From: Scedosporium boydii
Taxonomy: Eukaryota; Ascomycota; Sordariomycetes; Microascales; Microascaceae
Length of the DNA: 54,747 nucleotides
Direction of reading: 5' to 3'
NCBI GenBank assembly: GCA_002221725.1
Contig: NJFT01000256.1
Location: forward strand, 1 to 54,747
This document shows, one piece after another, positions 10,520 to 22,763 of the stretch. The notes under the pieces are model-generated. The model had not been told where the DNA came from and did not search any database. It saw nothing but the letters and a program-made list of their open reading frames with translations. A program made the translations under genes and the position numbers. Position 1 is the first letter of the stretch, and every line of letters begins with the position of its first letter.

Positions 10520-13500
10520 CTGAGCCTGAGTCGCGTGGTTGTCGATGTGCAATATAACCTATTTTTTACCATTCCTAGCTAGGATACGCGGGCGTTTTAC
10601 TTTATATGGGATCCGAAGTGATAAAATGTCATTCTATGTATATTGCACTCCTCTTGGCTACCAGAACAAAAACCTCTATACCCACGGCCTCAATCAATGA
10701 GACATGGCCCCTGTCAGTCCAGCAGGGCCTTGAGAAACAGGAATTTCGGCAAGAGAAAGGAGAGGAGAAAATAGGGGGGAAAATAATAATAACAAGTGAT
10801 AATAGGTGACAGCACGCTCAACATGCTCAACGATGTCAGGCAGGGTACACTAACGACCGGGGCTTCCGCTCGCAGTCCAAATCCCCTAAAACCAGCGTGT
10901 CCATCGAGGCGCGGCAGACATTGTGGCAGTGTCCAGTCGTAGGTCTGACGGTTGAAGACAGGTCGCCATCGCATGCGAACTCGGAGGATGTTGTTGTTGC
11001 AAACTTTCGCCCAGCCGTTCTACGAACGCCGAGTGCTAGGATAATCCGAAGAAAGAGTAAAAGATGCATCCCATGCTCATTACCATTAATGCCCATTAAT
11101 CCCATTCCCTGGCCATCGCACCCCCCAAAGCCCAAATACCACATCCCTACCCCCGAGAGTCCGTCCGCGAGCCCGCCAAATCCCTTACGCCTAAATTTCG
11201 ATTCGACATAGAAAATAAAAACACTGCTCGTCCAAGTTAGTTTCAGGGCCAAACCTCAGAGGTAGTCTATGTTGCAAGCAGATAGGATTTCAACGCACGT
11301 CAACACGAAGTTCGCTTGCTGCCGTCAGATATCAAGCACTTTAGCCGACCGGTGTGCCGCAATATCCACACTTGCGCCCAGGAATAACCCAAACCTCCTT
11401 TCCCTGGGCCGCACATGTCGGGCACCGTAAGCCAGGGATACTGCCCTATGAAGAGGTGAGCAGCGGACCAGGATAGTGAAGCCAGGGCAGTCTGCCGCTG
11501 ATAGGAGAGGTCGGTTTATACCATCATGACGATTGCGCCCTTGTCGGAAGTAGAGGCGGTTGGGACAAACTGGTGGTCGACTGGTCTTCCCTGCTCAGGA
11601 AGAGCGGCATGATGACAGCATCCGGAGTTGGCCATTATGACGCGCGAACAATCTGGTGGTCAGATGTAAGTGGAGAGCTGGCTGTGGTAGAGGACTGGGT
11701 AGGATGTCCTGTGCTAAGCGATTCCAAGGCCAGGAGCGAAGATGGAAGCAGGGGAACAGGTGGTGTTGATGAAAGGTATTTGGGAGGTGAGCAAGGAGTC
11801 GTGGGGAGAAGATGGGGGGGCATAAAATGGTATTTATATTCTTAGATTTCGGTTGAAGCGTATCCAGACTAGATCCTATCATGGGCAGTAAAGTTGGGGA
11901 GAGGGAGAGGGAGGAAGACAGCTGAAGAGAGTCGAGCTGGTGGAGATGGGTGTGGGCTCCGCTTGATTAAGGGGAGACAATAGAAAGCCACGTTCTTGAC
12001 GGGTACGGGAGCGCAGGCTCTACGGTTTATGGGATCTAGGGATAGACTAGGTGACCAGCCGATAGCGAACGGGATTCCGTCACAGGTCCGACGGGAGGAG
12101 ACAAGTCAGAAGAGATAGATCCTTGTGAGACTAGGGAATAGTCAAAGTTCGATTGTGGCGTCAAGCAGCAAGTAAGCTAGGTATGTTGGAGGAACAAAGG
12201 TACGGGTGGGGCTCTCATGGAATGGAACGGGGGTCTGTTTAGGGAAACTGGGGAGGGAGTAGGCAAAGCAATACAATACAATCCTGCTGTGAAGCTCGAG
12301 GATGAGCAAAGGCGCCAGCCGGTTCTACAAGTAGGTCGGCGCCAATGTACAAAACCACGCGCCATGACGAGCCCGGATAGAAGACCGGGTCTAGCAGGCA
12401 GGTGGTCATCGAGCAAGAAAGAAAGGGTCCCAATGGGAAGGACAGGATCAAAACGTCTCGTGAAGTTGCTAGTACAAGAATTGCAGTAGCGTATACACTA
12501 GCATTTAGAACCGGGCTGGGGGGTTTGGTATGGGACCGAAGGTACGGAACCAGAGTGTCTCACTGGAAATGGGCCAGAGGCGAGAGCCACAGTAATCGAC
12601 CCTAGCTCTGCAAGAGCCACTACAGCTGCACTATCGCGGCTCCAGGGTTGTTCCTAGGAATCTCCTCACTGGGGCTGCGTAGCAAACTTGGTTCGGTACC
12701 GCCTGGCTCACTGAGCACCACACTAGCCCAGCGACGTAATAGTGTCTATAATCTGCACTAGTCAGGTGTGGGAGGGGGGTCAAGAAATAAAAGTATGAAA
12801 AGTGGGAAAGAGACCTCTCTCAATGTGTGATTGATGTAGCGTACGGAAGTACACCAATACATTGTGTATCGGACGAGGTAGCTAGGCGTTCCGGAGCCGG
12901 CTGAAACTCTGGATTTCCGCAAATCGACATTTCTCTCCCACTGGTACTTCTTCGGCGTTTTCTTGACTCTAGCACGCCGGGAGGGTTTACGCTGTGGGGC
13001 GGCGATGAAGAGAGGGGCACGATTGTGCGTAATTTGGCAGTTGGGCCGCTAGAAACAAGTGGTGTGGTGGGATGGAACATGGGAGGGACGAAAAGCAGGG
13101 CGTCTCAAACGTCGCAAGGGTCATTCACAGGGTGACAGGAACAGATGGCAAGACGAATAAGCAAAGGAGAGTATTAAAGGGAAAAAAGTAAACCTGGTGA
13201 AAATTTTCAGTACGAAGTAATTAATGGGTAGAAGGATCTGAGCTGTCACCAACCCTTGCGCCAGAACCTAGAGGGCATGGGTGAGATTCGTTATCCGGGG
13301 TGTTGGCTCTGTGATTCGACGGTGGTTCTTGGGTGCTTTAGCCTCTCCCGGGGATCTCCCAAATCAGCTCCGAGGCTCTGGGACACTTGGCGATTGGACG
13401 CGAGATCACAGACGAACCAATCAATCTTTTCCCCGAATTGTCGACGCCGTGTTGTGCCAGCTAACCAAGGATCAGGAGAGGGGGAATGGAGGGTAGCGCG

Positions 13501-16500
13501 CACTGGACACCATTCCGGAAGGCAGAGAGGATTGTAATATTGATATATTAAGGATGGATATTGATGGATGTCAGAGCCAAACTTGCCCAATCCCAGGGGC
13601 GTACCGGACGACGATGTAGTACTTCGTACTTGTCGGGCTCGAAAAAAAAAATATGCGACCCGGAGTGTGCCGAAATTGGATACATCGAGTACACATTCAC
13701 ACTCGACACAACCACGACGCCGATGGAAGTCGCGATCTCGCCAGCGTCACTTAGATTAGATGAAGCTGAAGCCGGTGATTCCCAATCAAGATGGGCTTCA
13801 GGCTTCAGGGGTTGGGTGGAGAGACGACACTAATCCCCTCAGCCCTGGCTGGTTTGCCTCAGCGCAATTCTGGTTTCCAACGTACTGGATGGGGCGCAGA
13901 GATCTGGTGCACGGGCCTGGGGCTTGACATCAATTTCGTCTTTGACATGACATGACCGCAGGAAAAGGCGGGGACTGGCTGGACGAGAAGAATGTGGTCG
14001 TAACACGACATACCTCAACTGGCTGTGGGATTGGTACGGTCACCAACGAACAAGTACAGCGCACCGAAGGGCAGGGCGCAGTGTTTCCCGTCGGAAGAGG
14101 GAAGGCTTCAATATCCGTAGGTGATACCTTGTTGTTGGCTTGGAGATGCAGAGGAGCTTGTCTTGGGCAGTTTGGTCTCTTGAAGATGAGGGTAGACATT
14201 GAAGTGTCCGTAAATCTAGAGGGTGGAGATAGTAGGGAAAAGTCAGGATGTGAGCAGTGTTGGATCTGACCCTTCGAGTTGTTGCAATCTCAAATTGCTT
14301 AATCCAATTGTCGTTTCCCGTATTACTCGGCCAAGAGGCTGCTCTCCAGTGCCTTCCTCGCACATATCTGTCCCGGGAGTTGCGCCTTCTTCGTCCGGCT
14401 CCCTCACTCCTCTGCTGGCCTGATCGGGTACTGTGGAAGTTAAGCAGCAGGAAGCTGTGAGAAGCTCTACCTGTCTTGAAGTGTTTCTCAATGTGCAGCA
14501 GGGGTGGGACAGGAGACATTGGCAGATACAATTGAACGGACGTGTAATACACCAGTCCATCAATCCTCGGAACATGCTCCCAAGTATGAACAGATCCTCG
14601 GGAAGGGGGTGTGACACAACGCACAGTCGCTGACAGCGCTTTCTCAAAAGTGGGAGCAAAGGAGAAAGAGTGGGACTGAGGCGTCATGCCCTCAACTTCT
14701 TGTTGGGCTTGGGCGGTTGCGTACTCACCACTCCACTCTTTTCCAGCTGTGCTTTCCTTCTACTTGTTCTTCACCGGCTTCAAATGTACCACCTGTTTAA
14801 CCACCTTGGCGTGTGGAACGAGTGGGTATGAAGATATATGAAGGATATATGAAATAACTGATATTACAGAGGTGAAGGGTTAAAGGCCGATACCTCCTTC
14901 CTGCCTGCCTAAGTCTTCTCTCACCCCACCTTGCGGCCATGTGCGGAGATATCATTGATCAATTGATCTGTGGAGTTACTTCGTGCTTTCCGTGTGCTGG
15001 GAGTTCGAATGTCCAAAGTCGCTTCCGGATTGGCCCAGTGTCCGCCCAACAAACTAGTGCGAGGCGATGGGCAGGGATTGCCGTTCCCGGAACCATCTGG
15101 GCACTTGAGTCGGGTCAATAACATTGAAGTATTATCGCTCATCGTGGATGGATCCCGTCCCCTGGCGGGGTTCTTTAAGTGAGGGTCAGCCACAAGAGCC
15201 AAGATGGAAAAGCCATCAATCCATTGCCCCGGGACAGCATAGCGCACGTTATTCTGGGCCACCTCCGGCTTTAAGATAACCATGTTAGGGGTCCTCCGAG
15301 GCCGCCTTGTAGGTATTAAAGGAAAACGCCACTGCAGACCATCACCAAATCCGCAGCTCTCGATATAAACGAGGGTCCAGACTCCACATCCATGTGCTGC
15401 TGCTCCAGATCCAGCCCCCCTTCGTCCTAGTATTACACTAGTGTAAGAAAAAGGCTTACGAGTTCCTATTATCATCAGTGCACAACATCTGGAGAGCGTG
15501 GACGAGGTTTAGCGGCATCGAGAACATCCCAGGTGGAAAAGTAGTCATACTCCACATAGCAGCAGGCCAGCCTCCAGGATGAAGTACTAGAGCGGCTGAA
15601 CCCAATTCCCTTGGCTGTGCAGAAGCCCATTAAAGCTCCGTGCAAAGGAGTAATAACTCAAAATATTTGCTCTCTTCCCAGCCAACCGGTACTAGAATCT
15701 CCGGGCAGCCTCCCCTTCCCCGAATGCTTCACATTTTAGTTCCTAGCGTATCAAGGGTACGTATAATCCTCATCGAGAAGGATCTCCGATCTCCAATTAC
15801 CCCTGTAATTCGAGATGATGGCGTTTCCTTGTCTGTGTTTCCTTTTTCTACATTTGGGAGGGCTTGCGAGAGTCTGTCGATAGTTTCAAGGCTGCCCGCG
15901 TCACACCGTCCTGAGAAAGCCGGCATGCGAGTGTAGCCCTCAACCCCCGAAGTCGATATGGGGTAATTACTTTCCATCTCATGCTCCGTCTACCATCTAT
16001 CGAGCAGCAGCACGAACTTTTCCCCATTCTTGAGACCATGAATTACTAGAGCGATCTCCACTAAGAGCCAGTACATTGCGCGTGCGGCTCGTAAAAAGCT
16101 AGCACATAGCTAGTTATTATATTGCAAGTACGCGGGGGTGGGGTGAGGGAAGTTGAATCAAAACCGACGATGCCGTCTACTTACTTCATAGGGCAATCAT
16201 TAGTATCCTCCACGCTTATTTGGTCTTAGATGTGCCGGCATCCGGCCCCAAAACACCCTCGCTACTGGCTACTCAACCATGACTCGAAATAAATCTGCTC
16301 ACACCTTCAGCTACCTCGATATCAAAATACAACAGTGTGCGGGCGCCAATAGAGACCTCTCGCTCCGGCGTTACTCATTATTTCCGTAACAATGCTCTCC
16401 GCGAGTCTATCCTCTTGACGAGTCATTGGATATTTTTGTCCTTGGCCTTCCACTGGCGATGTAAGTACTTCTTGGTTGCTGACCTGGAAAAGACGTTGTT

Positions 16501-19500
16501 CTGTCTCAACGGGTCCAGCTGAAGACGCTCGTCTCCCCCATCAGATGTAGAATTGTAATTCCCCGCAAACGGCCTCTGAGAGCCAGTTTAGACTCATGAA
16601 AGACCCGCCATGTATCATGAAACCCAATGACTGTGGTGTCAATCATATTGCAGGATGCGATGCGGTGTAGTGCTCCTGTCTTATAGATCACAACTCACAG
16701 CGCCCAGGATACTGGAAGCTAGCACCTGTACTACCTGTCCAGCGACGTCCAACTCCCAACTAAAACTAAACAGGTGTGAGCAGAGCATACATAACATGGT
16801 TCGAGCTCTGCTTAGGGCCGTTGAACTGGCCAAGCAGCCAAGTCCGTAATTGGGCAAGGCCGGCAACAGACATCGTTTGTGTGATGTCGGAGCCGCACCA
16901 GACCTATGCCTTGATTTGTTACACCTGTATGTGGTTTTGATAGATAAACAGGACTGATCGCATTTAGCCTCCCGAAGTGGATATCTCTATAAAAGCACAG
17001 TCCGTGAAGACACTTGCCGCGCCGCTCGGCATGTGTGAGACTGCCCTAGGGTTTATGCTAACGTGACTTGCTGAAAATGCTAGACGAGTTTCAGCTGACA
17101 TGGTAGGGAGTAATGATATTGACGTCCTACATAGCATCCTACATATGCTAGAGCCTATTTCAGCATGAATCCAAGCACATCGATAGAACTGGTGGATGCG
17201 GCGGGACAATGTTCCTATTTCCCTATTTACATGTATCGTGTCACCAAGAAATTACTTCTAGGTTACCTGGCCTGGCAGGGGATCCGACCTGTCGGGTCTG
17301 CGGTGGGCACACTCGAGCCCTCTTCCGACATCAGACTTAAATGTAAGGCGAGAAAAAGTCCAATCCAGGGTTGTCATCCGGCAAGCCCTCGGTTTGTTGC
17401 GCAATTGGCTGGCCATTTAAGGTTGATACCGTGTTACACAGGCTGGTCTCACCGGTCTCACGTTGATTTTGTTATTTTCTCCTACCCGCCTCAATATTTT
17501 GAAATGCGATCAATCAAATATTGTTGAGATACACTCTTACATGCAATGGACCCATCTGTTTGATGCCGGCTCGTCCCACTTCCCCCGAGGATGGGAATCT
17601 TCAAGTCGGTAGGTTTTTCCGAGACTATCGGATTGATCCTTCAATGTTCTCGGTCATTTGAGGTTGCAGAGCCTGACTAATAATACCAAGGTACACTCAT
17701 GTACATCCTCGACCAAGGTTCTGCATTGTGATTGACTGCAGGTTTTCTCGTTCCTGTCGATCTGAGTGGTGCATTAGCAAGATCCGGTCATAAAGATCCA
17801 GGGTGGGGGCCTTTCCCAGATAGGAAGAAGCCTTCGGAAGCTGATCGTCGGTGGACGACAAGCTTCTGCAGACGACCTTCTGCAGTGTTCCTCTCATACG
17901 CCGTCATATTCCTGCCTTCTCAAACATGATTCTCTGCCTGTGTAACCCCTCCTCATCGGCTCGTGTGCATTGATCCGTCCACCCAGAGGGTGTTGTAAGT
18001 CTGATGTACTCGCATGGAATCGATGGGGCCCATGTCGTTCTCAGCCAACGGGGATTGGGCATTCTTGGCATCACCGGTTTATCGTTATGGGGGTGGCGGG
18101 AGTGTTTCTGTAGCCTGAGTAGTGGCTTCCTCAGGGATGGGATGGGATTCGACTTCCAGTTAATGTGCTTGGCATTCTCACAAATTTGGCCTTCTGGTAA
18201 AACAGCACAAGATGCTCACTAAACCTGCGTCAATGGTTGGGAAATGTGGGGCATTCAGCTACTATCGACCGTCTTTCTTCTGGATACGACCGGAGTGCAG
18301 GGCAGGCCTGGAAGCTAGCTGCCATTCCTTGTTCGGTGTATTTGCTGCCACTGGGGATGAAGTGACCCGATATGCTGGAGTGGAAGTGTATTTGAGATCC
18401 CAGCAGGGAACGACATCAAGGCCGAGTGCGCCGTCGTCCAATAGCCATTGTAAATGGAACCCCGTCTAGCAAGCCATATTTTCTAGGGGCCTACCCCTGG
18501 TCGTTAGCTGAGACCATGATGGAAGGTCGACTCTTGAACAGTGGGATGACGAGTCGTGGTGGCTGATGAGCAAAAACCCAAGCGTCCAATGGGAACCCTC
18601 GGGCAAAGAAACAAGAAGCATGGAAATGAGATCATGAGCGAAATCATGCTTTTCTGTCATTTCTGAGAGGCCGCCTAGGATGTGTGACAAGTGTTATACT
18701 GGGCAAGCACAGACAGGGTCCGCAGGGCCTGGTCTCGATCTTTCTTCATCGGGCAATTGGGGCTCAAGGCTAGACCCTGGTCACCTCCCTGCAACGCTAA
18801 TTCGGGTGGGCACAAATTGTCTACGAGTAGTCTCTTGTCTTTGGGACTTCGATGGGTGAGAAAAGGAAGTTCCATTCTTGCTGGCTGAAGGGCGTGAGGT
18901 AAAGAGAGCTGGGTGGGGTCGACTAAGTCGATGACAACGGGGTTCTCAACGGCAAGGAGGAACAACCTCGTAGAACCTTCCCTAGCATACAGTTGAAAGA
19001 GAGTTTCGGGAGCTTGGGAAGGGCCGATACGGGATGTTCTGCTTGCCTCATTGACAATTACCTTGTTCGATTGGAAGAATTGGGGCAAGATTAGAGAGCC
19101 GTTACTTCCCTTCCCATACTTCGCCTCGGACATGTGCTTGTCCAGCCGGCACATTAATGACGTTTAACTCCACCATATCACATGCGATTTTTTTCTCTTT
19201 TGAAAATTCCGTGTCAGCTCAGCTTTCGGTGTGAAGCTGTATCAATTCCATCATTAATGTCTCGGCAGGCACCATCCCCCTCCCTGGAGGCCGTTGGCAT
19301 TTGATATCATGATTGTGAGAGAAGAGTGGCAAGGGACTGTATAAGGTGAGACAAATGAACGGCAATTGATTTCTGACACTGAAAATGTGAAGTCCGAATG
19401 TTTGAGACGAAGGTATATGAATAGTAACGATGGTATCTATGCAATTTCCAAGACCTCAGAAAGCCTAAACGCCAGACTTAACACCCATGGGCAACATCCA

Positions 19501-19620
19501 CCCGTGATTCAATCTTTCTAGTCCCCGAAGAACGCCCATCGATTCTGCATTTGAGTAGAAAAAAGTAAAAGCAGAAAAACATAAAAATGTAAAGGGTTCC
19601 GCCAACTTTTTCAAGTTGTT

Positions 19621-22600
19621 TCACCGTATCGTCTTCTCGACTTTGATAAACAGTTTTCCGTTGGGGATGGGGAGTCCTTTGGGATCCATTAGAGAAACAA
19701 ATCGGTATCCGCAGCGCAGTCGATCAAGCCTGACGCATGCCCAGGAGAGGAGCTCCCGAGATGTGACCATGCTCTGTTCGTCTTCGACCTTGAACCTGTA
19801 TGGTTATCTCTTGTTAGCGGCGAAGAACTTTTGCTCGGAGAGATTCGGAAGCCACGCTGAAAGACAGGAGCGAAAAGATAAGAATGACAATGAGAACATT
19901 GAATGGAGATGATAGTTGTTGGGTGAAAGCTGCGCGGTATGAACTGTCTCGCTGACTCTCCGACTTTGGTTGAGTCAGGCGACATGTCACATCAAAGAGT
20001 CGCGCCCGGATGACAAGGGAACACCATGATCTGCATTGATCAGGCCGTTTCTTTATATGTTGTCAGTTCTCTCGGAGTCACTCGACCGATGGTCCCTACT
20101 CTACGTCTAGAGTATGGCACGTAAAAGAAGCCCAACGGCGTGTGGCGACATGTTTTGTGTCGTGGCGCGCAGAACGCGCAGACACTGCTGTGATCCGAGA
20201 CAACAAAAGTAACGGGCCGGCGCGTGGCCAATTGACACCGGATCCTGGAGCGAGCATAGGGGGCACAGCGCCGGCTGGCGGTAGACCGGCGGGATGGCAT
20301 CTATCCTGCCCTTTTCCTCGTGGAACGTATAGCGTCGTGGGACAGACGCTATCTCACGATGCCCAACTCTCTACGGCGGCGCCAGAGCCTTGGTTGGGAA
20401 CGGAGATGGGTGAGGGTCGAATAGAAGCCAAAGACGTAGGAAATAGACGAGGGACCGAAAGAGAACAGAAAATAGGATCCTTACCTGATAAAGGTGAATT
20501 CTTCAATAACCCCACGGATACCTTTAAAGGAGAGAGTGCAACCACCGTTCCCGAAGTCTGGATGATCCGTGTCACCGGCTCTTGTTTTCTGCTTGCATTC
20601 CAGTGTTGGGCCGTTCGTCTTCTCCCGCTTCTCGCCCTTTCGAGCATCATTCTTTTCATAATGTAGCTCGCATTTTACACTGGGTCTGAGGTTCACGCTG
20701 CGGTCCTTTTTTTCGCCATCCTCTCGTACATCTGGCAAGTAGACGTTCTGACCGGCGAGGATGGAAATATTCAAATCTAGGGCGGTTTGAGGGATGGCGT
20801 CCTCGTAAGTTTCTGTGTCTTTATCCGAGACCCTGAAACCTGTCGGCTTCAAGACCCAGCCATCCTCGTCTGCAAACATGCCCTCGTTAAGCATCATGCC
20901 CTCATCTAGGTTTTGCCAATTCATCGCGACCATCTGCACGCCTTGGCGCCAGAAGGGGGAAGGGTCCGGATTAGAGCTATTTACTCGGGTGCCGTCCGGG
21001 AACGCCCGCATGAAGAAATTTTTGTTATGCTGGAATAGCCCCAAGGGATTGCTCGCCGTCAACTCGTGGATGCGGCTTTCACTCAGTGAAAATATGTGGC
21101 CAGGCTTTTTCGTCGTTCGATCGTCCAGGCCCTTAAACCGCTGACTGAATGTGTAAATCGATAGGTTGCTCAAATTATGGCAGATCGGGACACTTTTCGG
21201 ATTGGGATCCATAGGGTTGGGTGATTGCAAGACTGGCGATGGCTGGGGCGTTAAGGGCCTCTCATCGTCCGTCGAGGTAGAATCACCATGCGAGCCCGAG
21301 CCTCCGGGTGCTAGGCCCTGGTTTGAAGAGTTCAGTGGCGTTGGAGCGGCCTTTTTGACCTTGACTAATATCTTATATCTCAGATCCTCGAGTTTCGGTG
21401 CATGAAACTTGGCGTCACACCCATCTAAAGGCTCTGAGAGGAGGAGTCCCGCCCATTCCTCCTTCATGATCTGGACCATAACTTCTTGTTGGTCTTCGTC
21501 GGCTAGTACCTCGAGACTTACAATGACGGGCAGGTCGGTGGTCTCGAATGCCGACTCCCTGATGGTCCGGCACACCTCCCGGAAGCCGCAGGGGCGAGTT
21601 GCCGCCCATTTGTGAGCTACAATGGGCTCGGTCTTGGGATACGAGACTTTAGATCGCAGAGACCGCTCCCGTGTAGGCTTTTCCGGCGTCGCATTAGGCG
21701 TGAGGGTCATTGAGCTCCTTTCCTCCGAGAGCTGCCTCTGGCTGCTTCTGGCTTCTGAGTCTGGGTTCGGACTCAATTTTCGGCTGGATGGGCGAGGGGA
21801 GTGGTCCCGGATGAACTGCTTGGTGCTCTGGAGCGTTTCTTCAACCTTGTCCCGGAGGCTGCCCGCGAAAACCGGGATTGATTCGTGCGAGACGGCTCTC
21901 TTATGATCGGGGGGCCTTGATGGAGCGAGGGAAGAGGAATCGCCATTCAAAACATCAATCTCTATGCATCGACATCCTCGTAGTAGCGCCTAGATGAGAA
22001 GGAATGAATCAGCCAATGGGCCTCGAGAGGCACTCTAGAGAGCCATGGAATTGCGAGGACGGTAGAATACTTACAGCCCTATACGGTTCTGGCGAAGACA
22101 CGGATGTGAACTGGTTTCCGCACAGGTACGTATTGTGACTGCTGTTTATAAAGTAATGTGTAATGGGTTTGGTGAGGTCCTTCGTGTAGGATGCCGGGCG
22201 CTGAATAGCATCGAAGCCGTAGTCCATCATAATAATATCTTGAAACTCATGGAACCGGTATCTCGCCTTATTCAATTGAACCTTTCCTTCGCCCTGTACC
22301 TCTGACAAGAACTCGGCAAACGTTTCTCGCTTCATGTGGCGGTTCGGGTAGCTTAGATCGAGGAAGAGGTTTTCAAGGTGTTCAGACGTAGCCGGGCCGA
22401 GATCGAAAGTCGGGAGCTTCCGCCGGAGAGGAACCTCGATCTCCTCCTCCACGATTTCGGAGGATTCCTTGTTGTCATTGTAGAGGCGGAGGGAGGCGAT
22501 GGTAGAGAGGCGACGTAGAAAGGCTCGGCGGCGAACGGAGAGGGAGCTCTGATTGCTTTGGAGGAACGGTCGGCGGCGTTTGATCTCGATCGGTTGAGGT

Positions 22601-22763
22601 GTGTCAACCTTCTTCTTGCGTCGCAGCTAAAAGAAAATAATCCGGCCAAAATGGGTCAGCGGCTACAGCTCGGGAGAAGCACAAAGTGGTGAGGGCGCAG
22701 GACTGGGGAGGGATAGGTTCTTACCCGCAGGCGCATCGTCAACTGCCCCGACGGCAAGCCCAT
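19621..22763 (-). CDS. phosphoinositide-specific phospholipase C (X, Y and C2 domains)
   Basis: Hydrolyses PIP2 to inositol trisphosphate and diacylglycerol at the plasma membrane (family knowledge). Exons (-): 22763-22725, 22626-22075, 21989-20485, 19795-19621; 756 aa. An EF-hand-like segment (about 75-150) precedes the X domain (about 160-395), with H177 in SSHNTY, E207 and D209 in CIEIDV, H323 in PIVAH and E357 in SLE matching the metazoan PLC catalytic set. Between D209 and H323 lies a Ser/Arg/Pro-rich insertion of about 107 residues. The Y domain is about 456-582 ([37 protein letters not shown]). The C2 domain starts near 598 and is split by a 689-bp intron at R699; the last exon (FKVEDEQS to the stop) completes it. 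No PH domain is visible. The start is uncertain: ATG 22763 has a good context (acgATGg), but an in-frame ATG lies at 22826 and a short uORF at 22813-22787. Confidence 0.88.
19796..20484 (-). other. unusually long (689 bp) intron inside the PLC C2 coding sequence
   Basis: Donor GTAAGG at 20484 and acceptor ACAG ending at 19796. The flanking protein (EEFTFIR | FKVEDEQS) reads as one uninterrupted C2 strand pair, so nothing coding seems to be missing. The other introns in the window are mostly under 100 bp. A plus-strand frame (20142-20666) and a minus-strand frame (20300-20040) inside it have no recognisable features. Confidence 0.65.

Larger units (their letters stand above)
4362..19620. other. 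15-kb region without a supportable gene
   Basis: It runs from the 5' side of the zinc-finger gene to the 3' end of the phospholipase gene. Open frames here are short and overlap on several strands, and none shows a domain, signal peptide or exon chain I can support. The longest are 215 codons at 14687-14040 (-), 184 at 15475-14921 (-) and 159 at 19154-18675 (-). The sequence is not AT-rich and shows no transposase, reverse-transcriptase, long terminal repeat or tRNA. It contains several microsatellites and eight exact copies of TACGAAGTA (six of them between 4.7 and 7.4 kb). It may hold 5' leaders, long non-coding RNAs or orphan genes, none of which I can demonstrate. Confidence 0.5.

Noticed and set aside
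10836..11252. 138-codon minus-strand ORF
   Set aside because: Begins at a TTG rather than ATG and has no recognisable features.
14040..14687. 215-codon minus-strand ORF starting with ATG
   Set aside because: No domain, signal peptide or membrane segment; another long frame overlaps it; composition looks like read-through of non-coding sequence.
14921..15475. 184-codon minus-strand ORF
   Set aside because: Starts with ATG but shows nothing recognisable and no adjoining exons; not strong enough to call a gene.
18675..19154. 159-codon minus-strand ORF upstream of nothing identifiable
   Set aside because: Protein-like in parts but unsupported by family knowledge or splice context; possible orphan only.
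4362..19620. RIP-mutated transposon remnant as explanation of the gene-poor region
   Set aside because: The region is not AT-rich, and no transposase or reverse-transcriptase frame, LTR or terminal inverted repeat was seen.
20142..20666. 174-codon plus-strand ORF overlapping the PLC long intron and C2 exon
   Set aside because: Its second half is the antisense of a real coding exon, and the first half has no protein features.
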